Below, one piece after another: positions 14,246 to 24,235 of a stretch of 64,000 nt of DNA (its first letter is position 1; every line of letters begins with the position of its first letter). The stretch is from Epiperipatus broadwayi (Eukaryota > Onychophora > Udeonychophora > Euonychophora > Peripatidae): contig JAQFVV010006623.1 of the NCBI GenBank assembly GCA_028023455.1, forward strand, positions 273,501 to 337,500, read 5' to 3'. Made by a program: the position numbers and the translations under genes. Below the pieces are notes generated by a model that saw only the letters and a program-made list of their open reading frames with translations, did no database searches and was not told the DNA's origin.

Positions 14246-15066
14246 TCAAAGTACTTTATAATAGTTTTTGATATTTTCTTGTTATTATTCATTTTTAAAT
14301 GGCTAAAATTTATCAAAAAAGTTAGTATCAAGTATTTAATATGCCTTAATTTATAGTACACAACTATTATATAGTAATTCCTATCACTGCATGCCAGTGT
14401 AATTCCAACCATCTAGCTACAGCAAACTACATAGTATATATAATTGACAATTGTTATTTTTGTCCATACCAAAGTCTGCCTCAGCACATGAAGTGGACAT
14501 GTTAATGGAGCAGTGCTTTTACTGTGAGATGACTATACTGGGAAATAGAAACTTTTTTGTATTTCTTGTCATGTTTTGTTTTTTGATTTATTTTCTATGA
14601 ATTCTATGAATAAAACAACTAACAAACAAAAGAAAATCTTAGAACAGAATTAAAGCTAAATTTAACAAAATTATCATAATTTCAAAGATTGTAAATAAAA
14701 AAAAAGAAATAAATTTGAAAAAATTTATAAGCTTTTTGCAGACCATAACAATATTACTACATTTGTGTTTAATCTATCGATATAATTAATTTCTACGTGA
14801 TATTTGTAAATAAATGAGAATCAGATATGATGAATTATTTATGTTAATGGAGAGTATTTTATTATTACTAATTAATAAAATTATTAATCAAATTATGTTG
14901 AATTAATCTAATAAAATTATGCATTTGTTTATACTCTGGTACATATATATACAGCAAATTTTTTTGATATTCAAGTAGCCAACACCACCTAATAATAGAA
15001 TTTGATGTATGCAGATTCTATACAATTGTTTACAATTATATAGATGGTGCCTAAGGAAAAAATTAT
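14246..15066. other. AT-rich non-coding stretch
   Basis: No gene recognised. It probably includes the undetected 5' end of the neighbouring hAT element. Confidence 0.4.
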
Positions 15067-15076
15067 AAAAAGATTT

Positions 15077-15177
15077 ATCGTCAAGAGTTGGTGGTTGAGA
15101 GGTCAGCACAGCTGCCTTACAAGCAGTTGTCCCTGGTTCGCTTTCGGCCGATGCTATATACACACTTTTAAAGAAAA
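15077..15177 (+). repeat. tRNA-Val(UAC)-like SINE, copy 1
   Basis: A box-like GAGAGGTCAGCACAG, anticodon arm CTGC-CTTACAA-GCAG (anticodon TAC), B box GGTTCGCTTTCGG and a short A-rich tail. The direct repeat AAAAAGATTT at 15067-15076 and 15178-15187 marks a target-site duplication. It matches the copy at 39328-39423. The anticodon-loop reading suggests descent from tRNA-Val; degraded and not a functional tRNA. Confidence 0.8.
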
Positions 15178-15187
15178 AAAAAGATTT

Positions 15188-16844
15188 TGTATCATTGCTA
15201 AGGGTCATTTTTAAAGCTCGCATTTTATTGATACATAACTAATTTATTTATAGCCCATACATGTAACTTTGAACTAATCATCATAATAAACATTACGATT
15301 ACCGGCTCTGGTGGAAAAATTTTGCTGTTTTGTTATATTGTTGTAATCCCAGCACAAATGATTACTACTAACATTCCAGTTGTCTCATTATTAGCTTTTG
15401 TTTAATGATGATTATCATCAAATTTTCTGATTGTTTCACGTAAACTTTTTTGCATCTTATTTATTATTGCATTTTTTCAATTATTTACAATTAGTGTATC
15501 CATATATGGCCAGGTTGGCATCATCAGCATTTATAACATTTTTCTATTATCTCTAAGCTGTCTTTATTCTGTTACAATTTATTTATCAGCATATAGCCAA
15601 ATATATGCTTATATTGATATTTTTTAATATGTGATAATGTGCTCTTGATTGTATATTTTCTAAATTCATAACATGTTAAAATGATTTATTTATTTAAATT
15701 TATTTCTCTTTTCTGAAAATAAAAAGATATTATAAATGAAATAACTGAATAACTATCCAATATTATTACATGAAATAAAATAGCAAATGAATAATAGGTA
15801 AAACTTTGTAGGTTGTCAGCATTGTACCAGAATAAATACCTGGTAATAGAACCTAAATTAGAATTACCAATTATACTTTTAATATTACCAATACTTATAT
15901 ATAGATATGTTTGAGTCCATTATCAAGGAATGTGAGCTGATCACTTGAGATTACCAATAATCATGAGCTAAATATGCTGCAAATTGATTGTTTTTCTATA
16001 AATGCTCTTATTTTGACAACTTAATATAATTATTTTCTTAAACCCACTATTGCACTTTTAACGTTGTTATATTTAATTCCCCTACATGTTTTGACTGCTT
16101 AATAATCTTCAGATCTAAAAAACAATTATATTACATTATTTCTTTCAACATATTCATTTTATATCCAATACAATTAAAAATCTAAAAACATTTGATATAT
16201 AATGATAAATATAAACATTAATATATTTATATACCCATATATCCCATGACTTATTACATTATTTAAAACATTCATTATTTTCACTGTTATTTCAATTTAG
16301 ATTATTTTTATCTTCTTATAATATTTCAAATTTAAAAATAATTATAAAAAATTCTATAACTTGAATATCTTAATAAATTATCTTTTCAACTTATAAAGTA
16401 ATTTATTTTTTTTATAAAAAAGGAGACTATTTTAATCATTCTCTATATTTTTCCCTACATGAGTTTTTAAAAAAACTTTAATTATTAAATTTATTTTATA
16501 TGAAACTCTATAATAATTTTTTATTGTTTGTGTCTATTCTATAATTATTATCATTTAAAAATGTAAATTTAATATATTTATATCTGTTTTTTATTTACTA
16601 TATATATATCCCTGGTTTTTATAATTTATACACACATTTCTTAAAAATAAATATATTATTAATTAATCATAAATAATTTTGTTTCTTATGAAGAGTTTCT
16701 TTTATTTTTAGTAAAACATTCTTTCCATTAAATATCTCTTGCATTTTTTCTATATATATTATAGATGTTTTATCATTATTATGTTATTTCAATCTAGTTA
16801 TAATTGGATTCTTTGTTTCTCCTATCGTAATATACATAACTGCT
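15188..16844. other. AT-rich non-coding stretch
   Basis: No gene or element recognised; poly-A/T tracts dominate. Confidence 0.5.
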
Positions 16845-17700
16845 TGGGTCTAGAACATCATATTGAATTTTTTAAAAAAACTGGCCTGGGACACAATTTT
16901 CACAATAACTTCAATTTTAATTATGTTAGAGCAAAAAAAATTACATTATTAGAAACTAGAAAAACTAAGGAAAACAATAAGTCTAAGACAAATAATGATA
17001 ACCATTTAAAAAATAAGGAAAAAAAGAAATTTCAACATCCGAAATAATTATTACTTTATTGTTTGTTCATGATTTCTAATTCATCACGAACTAACTTTAA
17101 ATTACATCTTCAGTTATAATTTCTTTGTATTCCTCACAAAATTATCTTTCAAATAATATATCTCTTATCTGAGATAATCCATAGCTTCACAATCTCCAAA
17201 ATAAATCGCATATGAATTCTTCATTTTTATCTTGTACCCCAAAAATTCCAAATGTCAAATGCGTCTATAAGAAAAAGATTCATTCTAATAAAAGATACAA
17301 AACAAATCATTTCCAGAAGATAGATATGCATTTGTCATCATAGCAATTGGCTTCTTGTCTATTTAAAACTAGAAATTGTAGGTTACTGTATCACTGATAA
17401 AATGAGGTTTATCTCTTCATTTTATATTTTTTTGTGTACATCAGTGATGTTTATATTCTTTATGCACACCAGTGATGTTTATATTCTTTATGTACACCAG
17501 TGATGCTATCTTGTTATATTTATTGTATCACATAAGATATAATTTATTTGCATATAGTCCATTTGTTAGCTATAGACTTGAAAATAATATGATAAAATAT
17601 ATAGCAAAACCAGAGTGACTCCAAAGCATGAATATCAAAGCATAAACAAGAATCAGAATTTGATTTTTTGCCTGCGTAAGCAATCTTTCTATACATTTGA
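16845..17700 (+). repeat. Interspersed repeat, copy A (inverted partner at 54430-55275)
   Basis: Sequence from about 16845 (ACATCATATTGAATTTTTT) to about 17690 (TTTTTTGCCTGCGTAAGC) matches the reverse complement of 54430-55275 over most of its length. Frames from the two copies give the same peptide strings (RKTKENNKSKTN, HLKNKEKKKFQHP), but these need not be coding. It contains a 28-bp tandem repeat with one more unit than the partner. It probably derives from the spacer of the ZMYM-type hAT element in which the other copy lies. Confidence 0.75.
17435..17510. repeat. 28-bp tandem repeat, about 2.7 units
   Basis: The unit TGYACAYCAGTGATGTTTAT plus ATTCTTTA starts at 17435 and 17463, with a truncated third from 17491. 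The homologous copy near 54655-54705 has about 1.7 units. Confidence 0.8.
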
Positions 17701-17744
17701 TTATTAGTTTTGTAACTCATTACTTGTAAACATAAACACATCAT

Positions 17745-19778
17745 ATAAACATAATAATAAATTATTAAACATTTTGAGAATCATTATTTTTATAAAATAA
17801 GTTTATTTTTATCAAATAAGTGGATTAGAACTTTAGAAAATTACGGTAGATATGAATTCTATATGAGCATAAATAAATATATAATTTATATCAACACACA
17901 CCAACTACAAACTAAAATTAATAAAAATTATAATTTTTTTTAAAAATTAAAAAAAAAAAAATTAAAATATTAATAAAAAAATTAAAATTTTATACTTACA
18001 AATCTGATGTTGTGCTTTATGTTAGGCTCCATTTTAGGCATTCTTTGTGAATAATATTATGTTTGCTGAGGAAAATTACCATTTGAAAACATGGAAGTAT
18101 TTTCTGTCTTTATCGGTTCATGAAAATTACAAAATTGATCAAAAAACAAAAAAATAAATTTGCTCGTTCATTAAAAATTGTATAAAAAATCCAAATTTCA
18201 TCAGATTTTCTTGTGGTAGACACCTTTGGAAAGCCATATCCTTGAGCTATCAAATGCCTGTATTTTGGTTGACGTCATGCTTAGACTTTTTACGTCAGTA
18301 ACAACTGATCAAAAAAGACGCGGGTTACCCATTTAAGGATGAGAAGCAGTTACAGAGAAAATGAAATATATATCACATTTTGTTCCAAGCCTTCTTTGTA
18401 TACATTATATATAGCATATAGAATATGTCTTGTTTATTGAAAAATGTACCATACTTTTCAATATACATATATATAACAGACTTTTATCGATATATATAGT
18501 ATGCATAAATTAAAATTATACTATAATAAAAAGTTATTAATAATAATCTTTTTTTTTTTGTTTGTTGAAAAAATAAGAAGATAAAATCCATGTTACTGTC
18601 ATTTTATTTTTTAAATTCGGTAAATAGCAAGATGCCTGGCTTTTATCACACTTAAATAGGCTCTGAGCAATATTGTTTTCAACAACTTTTCTCTTTTATA
18701 GAAATATAATATCTTGTTATCAAAAACTATGATCTATTTGTTTTGATATTTTAAAATCAGTATTAACTTTTAAGTTTGTTCTAAAATTTTATAGAAGCTT
18801 TAGCGTTATGCTTAGAAAATGTTTTATTACCCAAAATACTGAACATCAAATTTAGAAAGGATAATAAAGGAATACAATATGTGCTTTCAACATATTAACG
18901 AACATGACTGTTTATGGTGCTCCAAGATGGACAAACAGTTAATGGCATAATTTAAAATTTATTTTTAAACATGATTACACATAGCATTCAAAAATGGAAA
19001 ATAGCTGCTTGGATATCATAAAATATATTAAATTTGCCAATTTAAATATTTTTTTTGTTTGTTTACATTTTTTTTGGATAGCATATAATTGAAATTGTGT
19101 ACTTTGATACAGCATAATTTGAGGCTTTATTTGTATATTTATTATATCGTCATTGTTATATTTATTTATGTTTAAATATTTTTTATTTAATATATTTATC
19201 ATACTATTTTTTCTTTTTTAAATAGTTTTCTATTGTTTTAATTGAATAATTGTTACTTTCCCCCAGATGTGTATTTCTGTTTTCATATTATTAATTTCTT
19301 TTTAACTAAAATGTACAAAAAATAATTTTAATATTTATTTTTTCATATATTTAATAGTTTCTTTTTTATTTTATTTTATTAATTTCAATTAAATTTTTTC
19401 TATTTGTCTCATTAAAAAAAGAAGATTATAATTAAAGAAATCGATATCAATTTTTTTTTTGGACATTTTAATTCAAGAAAAAAACAGAAATACATACATT
19501 AATATACAGAAAGAAATAATAAAAATAGTAACACAAAATGACATTTAAATAGTTATAAAATAAATAGTTTAAAGACAAAAATATACAGGGCAATTAATTA
19601 ATTATTAGTCAAATAAAAATCTTTATAAGTAGAGATTGAAAAAATAAAAAAAAAATATAAATATTAAAACAATAGAAAACAATCTTAAAAAACAGAAAGA
19701 AAAGTATAATAAATAATAAAGAGAATAAAATTATTAATAAAAATAAAATCAAATTAAACATATATAAAAAATAACAGG
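17745..19778. other. AT-rich non-coding stretch with two CRE-like sites
   Basis: No gene seen. Around 18230-18330 there is a less AT-rich patch with TTGACGTCAT near 18268 and TACGTCAGTAA near 18291, which resemble CREB/ATF sites. No adjacent gene supports a regulatory role. Confidence 0.35.
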
Positions 19779-19939
19779 TACTTTAGTATTATTTAACTGA
19801 TGACGCATTACACTTACCGATTTTCCTTCCGGTAGACGTTGTAGATGATAACATGACAACATTGTCATGGCAACCAAGACACTGGCATGATTAATCCATG
19901 GGAGAATCAATTTTTGGATTTTTTTGACCCATGAGGTCA

Positions 19940-20150
19940 TCTTTAGTACTTTCCAACCAATGATGTATTACCCTGAAGGCATATCAATCTAATCTTGCGA
20001 TCTTTAACTTACCAGGTCCACGTGATCTGCAGACAAATTTTAGCGATTGTATTTGTTCGCAAATCACTTGGAGATGTTATCTTAAAGATCGGAAGATCAG
20101 ACTGATATGGTTTCAGGATAATATGTCATTGGTTGGAAAATACTAAAGAA
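19940..20150. mobile_element. Foldback element, arms about 100 bp
   Basis: The left arm from TCTTTAGTACTTTCCAACCA and the right arm ending TTGGTTGGAAAATACTAAAG are imperfect inverted complements almost to the centre (about 20045). Their divergence suggests an old insertion. A weakly similar start (ACTTTAGTATTATTTAACTG) at 19779 suggests a second, decayed copy just upstream. No coding capacity. Confidence 0.7.
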
Positions 20151-20567
20151 CATTTATAAATATACTGCATAATATTTAAATAAGAATAAAAATAATAATG
20201 GTAACTTAGATGGTATTTATAAAATAAAATATAAACAAGGAGATAAATATTTTACAATAGAATATTTTCTTCTATTTTGTCAGAGATAATCCCTTTCCTT
20301 TCACTTCAGAACTACTTCTGAAAGCACAAATAATTAATGGATGTCAGATGCTAGCAGCAAGCAAATCCTTGGCCAGATTCCTGGCTCATTGGTTTTCTTC
20401 AGTAAGAAGCCAACTTTTATTTACATAAACATTTCAATAATGAAAATAATTCATACATATATATTTTGCTATAAAATATATATATATTTTTTTATAATCA
20501 AACTTGCTTATCCTTTGACAAGTATAATAAATAACAAGAAACGTTTTTGAATATAAAAATTCTACAC

Positions 20568-20923
20568 ATAGACATTCCAGTTGTTTGTTTTAATTAATAA
20601 TGAGAATATTAGGACCATAAACTTTATATAGATGTATAATTTATATATATATAAAATCATTGACTATACCTAATTACAATGTTAATGTATAAATGTGTGT
20701 ATATATAACATATAGTTGCAATGCATAGACTTATTTGCCAATAATTTTTGATGGACCAGTATATTGAGGGTTAGGCATTCCTGTGGTTTTAATTAACAAC
20801 GAGAACATTAGGACCATAACCCTTGTGTAGATATATAATTTATGTATATAAAAACCATTAAACATCACATGATCACCATTTAAAACCACTGACAATATAT
20901 AAATAATTACAATATTAAAGTAT
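20568..20923. repeat. Tandem repeat of about 197-bp units, interrupted by a composite insertion
   Basis: The block ATTCCAGTTGTTTGTTTTAA (near 20573) recurs as ATTCCTGTGGTTTTAATTAA (near 20778). Both are followed by GAGAAYATTAGGACCATAA. A third portion, TATAAATGTGTGTATATA...GATGGACCAGTATATTGAGG (20690-20770), recurs at 22572-22665 beyond the insertion at 20924-22564. Confidence 0.75.
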
Positions 20924-21047
20924 CAACAAATTTTAAAATATCATTTACAGTTTTTGTTTTCAAAAATAGTTCATAATTTTCCATATATATAAATGAATAC
21001 ACCCAATTACTTTTTATGATTATTATAAAAATAAAATAAAGCATAAC

Positions 21048-21331
21048 TAATCAATAAAAAATAAGTCATATATCACATGACCCCATTTCTTTTTTAATCT
21101 TGTAAAATATAAACAAAGAGCCTTACTAGTTGCTCAACAAGCTTTGTGATAAATGCTTAGCAAGAGAAAGCATTTAAAATATCTCTATCAGAAACCACCC
21201 TAGATACTCACTGAGATGTACCAAAAATTGGTCTGGTTTGGTTTCTGATAGAAATACTTTAAATGCTTTCTCTTGCTAAACATTTATCACAAAGCTTCTT
21301 AAGCAATTAGCAAAAGCTCTTTGTTTAAAGT
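21048..21331. mobile_element. Hairpin insertion inside the left arm
   Basis: AGCATAAC at 21040-21047 and 21332-21339 flanks the block, while the opposite arm lacks it. Arms 21111-21197 and 21239-21326 are near-perfect inverted complements (AAACAAAGAG...GAAACCA), with a loop of about 40 nt. Confidence 0.65.
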
Positions 21332-21709
21332 AGCATAACATTTTGACCATTTTATAATATAGTCTTTTTCAAGGAACACTGAAAAATAAAGATACAAGTA
21401 TATAATAATAAATATAAAATATTCCAAACAAATCCAAAAACATTAAAAAAATACTAAAATTATCTTTAACTGAACTTTTTTATTACAAACAATCTCAAAA
21501 CTTTATCATTTTTTTTACATTTATATACCCATCCAAAAATATCCTAAAAACATTTAATTAACAGATCTATTATTTTCTTTTCTATTAGCATTCTATTTAA
21601 TTCAGGTTTAATTTCACTAAAGAACATTCCTTCCTTTATTATTCTTTCATGGTATGGCATTTAAATTTATTAATATGATTATAAATAGCAGAATTTTTAT
21701 CACTTAAAT

Positions 21710-22103
21710 TAGGGATCCCCAACCTTTTTGCACTTAAGAGCACATTCTATAATACAGGCCAGGTGGCAGGCACCATTTATTTTTTCAACCAGGTGGTGGG
21801 CACCATTTATTTTTTTAATGTAAATTTATAGTTGGATATTGTTAATAATACACATAATGTACAAAAAATATTTATTTCAAAAATAAAATTTTAACATATA
21901 ATTAATGTTTATATTTTTACGCTGTAAAAGTATAGTATGCCCTACAATTTGATTACAATATAATACAATAATTTATAAGAAATTTTAAAAATTAAATTTA
22001 TTTGTATTAGATAAATTTTTTGTCGTGTTCAGATAGCGGCGGGCACACGTAAAATGGTCTGCGGGTGCCATAGTGCCCACGGGCATAGGGTTGGGGACCC
22101 CTG
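21710..22103. mobile_element. Non-autonomous hAT element, 394 bp
   Basis: Termini TAGGGATCCCCAACC and GGTTGGGGACCCCTG are inverted repeats of the hAT type. The perfect 8-bp duplication ACTTAAAT lies at 21702-21709 and 22104-22111. The interior has repeated GGTGGCAGGCACCATTTATT-like blocks near both ends. Too short for a transposase. Confidence 0.9.
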
Positions 22104-22577
22104 ACTTAAATGCTATTTATAATCATATGAATAAATTTAAATAAAGATTTTGAAATAAAACCTTTAAAATGTATAAAGTCATACTATGAAAGAAGTATTT
22201 TACATTAGTGAAATTAAACCTGAATTAAACAGAATGCTAATAGAAAATAAAATAATAGATTTGTTAATTAAATGTTTTATGGTATTTTTGGATGAGTGTA
22301 TAAATGTAAAAAATTTGATAAAGTTTTGAGATTGTTTGTAACAAAAAAGGTGTTGAGGTAAAAATAATTTTTTACTATTTTTTAATGTTTTGGGGTTTGT
22401 TTGGAATATTTTATATTTATTATTATATATTTGTATTTTTTAGTGTTCCTTGAAAAAGACTATATTATAAAATAGTTAAAATGTTGGTGTTATTTTATTT
22501 TTATAATAGTCATAAAAATAAAAAAATTTAAAAAGAAGTTTGGTGTATTCATTTATATAAATGAAATATTAAAGTAT

Positions 22578-23049
22578 AAATGTGTGTATATACAACATAT
22601 AGTTGTAAGACGTATACTTTATTTAATAATCATTTTTGATGGGCCAGTATAGTGAGGCTTTAAACAATGATATAAGCCAAAGTTATTCTCATATCTATTG
22701 ATCTCATGGATGAATTCTTTTCTTGAAGCTTTTTTAAAACAGCCATAAAATTAATAGCCGAAAATAAATCAACATATAAAAACTATAAATTGACATTTAA
22801 TTAACTCTTCCCCTCATAATCTGACATTAAAATGTCAAAGAGCATAGATTTTGAATTAGACACCCTAATAAATTTGCCATTTGAAACATTTGGTAAATAA
22901 AGTTACTTATATGATGGACAAAATGTTACCCAAAAATTTGCTGCTTAAACATATTAATTTTGATGTAATTGTATTTCATGGAATAATGTAAGTTAGGCTT
23001 CCTATTCAGAATCTAGGACTTAAATTTGGAGGCACAACACTTCCAGATG
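22578..23049. other. AT-rich stretch after the composite insertion
   Basis: Begins with the resumed 197-bp repeat (to about 22665), then has no recognised feature. Confidence 0.5.
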
Positions 23050-23270
23050 CCATTAAAGTTTAAGAAATTGCTATCTTAATGCAAATTGAGCATTGATTAT
23101 ATATATGTGTAGGAGATTATGATCTGGCCCAATTGATGAGTGCTGGTTCTGCATGAAATATGTATATTGGGGATCATATATTTGTTCACACATATGTGGT
23201 CATGTGTATCGGTTGCTTGAGATGGAGAGGAGGATAAAAAGATTGAAAAATCCTGAGTTCAAAACTTAAT
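23050..23270 (+). repeat. B-box-ended repeat family, copy 1
   Basis: Contains the family's core blocks TTGCTATCTTAATGCAAATT, GTGTAGGAGATTATGATCTG, AATTGATGAGTGCTGGTTCT and CATGTGTATCGGTTG, ending GAGTTCAAAAC. Relatives lie at 38530-38952 (both arms), 48866-49292 (both arms) and 49495-49720. In other copies the end reads GAGTTCAAGTCCC, close to a Pol III B box, so this may be a SINE-like family. Confidence 0.7.
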
Positions 23271-23383
23271 TATATAAATCAAGCCAAAATGTCAACAAGT
23301 AAGTATGCTAAATATTTATAAATCAAATAAGAACAATTACTTTCTAAAAATTATAAATTGTATAAAGTTATTAATGTTTATTA

Positions 23384-23964
23384 TTTCATTCCAATAGCAG
23401 CCTTTCAAGCTAATTGAGCACGCGCCTTTTGAGAGTGTTAAATAAATGAATACTCTCCTCTTCAATCCAAGATATAGTATTTATGCAGGAATAAAAAGAA
23501 TCCCTCTTATTCCTACGACTCAAATTCTTTTATATGAGAGTATTCATTTATTTAACACTCTCAAAAGGCGCGTGCTCTATTAGCTTGAAAGGCTGATATT
23601 GGAATGAAATATAATTGCAAGCATGGCGCTAGATAAAATATTTGCTTATCAGTAAGAATGACGTTTAGTAAATTCTAAGTAATTACACCGACGTCATTCA
23701 GTCAAAAAACATCGTAAATAGTAATTTAAAATGAGTATCTACTCATGCTCTCTTCAACAGTTCTTCAGATTTGCTCATATAAAAGAATTTGAGTCGTAGG
23801 AATAAGAGGGATTCTTTTTATTCCTGCATAAATACTATATCTTGGATTGAAGAGGAGAGTATTCATTTATTTAACACTCTCAAAAGGCGCGTGCTCAATT
23901 AGCTTGAAAGGCTGATATTGGAATGAAATATAATTGCAAGCATGGCGCTAGATAAAATATTTTC
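23384..23964. mobile_element. Inverted/direct triplicated insertion with 13-bp flanking repeats
   Basis: TTAATGTTTATTA flanks the block at 23371-23383 and 23965-23977. Segment A (23384-23538) is an almost perfect inverted complement of segment C (23774-23930). Segment B (23537-23643) is a direct repeat of 23854-23962 with about one mismatch in 108 bp. The near-identity means recent origin or gene conversion. All segments contain AACACTCTCAAAAGGCGCGT or its complement. No coding region seen. Confidence 0.8.
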
Positions 23965-24235
23965 TTAATGTTTATTATATAACTTAATATTGACATGCTA
24001 GAATATATTATGGAGGGCATAGAAACTTGAGGATTGTATAAGAGTAAATATTACAGATAATAAGAAATGACTTGTGAAGTGGATACTCTCAAAACTCACA
24101 TAAAAACAAGGTCTACTGATGCTATATTTCAACAAAAAAATTAAATATATATTATAAAAATGAAACAAATTATGTTGTTATTAATGTTTGCATTATATAG
24201 TTTTGTATATAATATTAAATAGTAATAGATAATAA

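Larger units (their letters stand above)
20924..22564. mobile_element. Composite inverted-repeat insertion with 13-bp flanking repeats
   Basis: AATATTAAAGTAT occurs at both edges (20911-20923 and 22565-22577), and the flanking tandem array resumes after it, so this block is an insertion. Its halves are long inverted arms: 20980-21040 pairs with 22500-22562, and 21340-21701 pairs with 22112-22490. Two younger insertions sit inside: a hairpin block at 21048-21331 and a hAT MITE at 21710-22103. No coding region seen. Confidence 0.7.

Noticed and set aside
16739-17047. 102-aa plus-strand frame with a lysine/asparagine-rich tail
   Set aside because: The same peptide appears in an interspersed repeat copy on the other strand at 55053-55244; it is repeat sequence, not a host gene.
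18230-18330. Two CRE-like TGACGTCA/ACGTCA sites
   Set aside because: No gene start nearby; such short motifs are expected by chance in a window this size.
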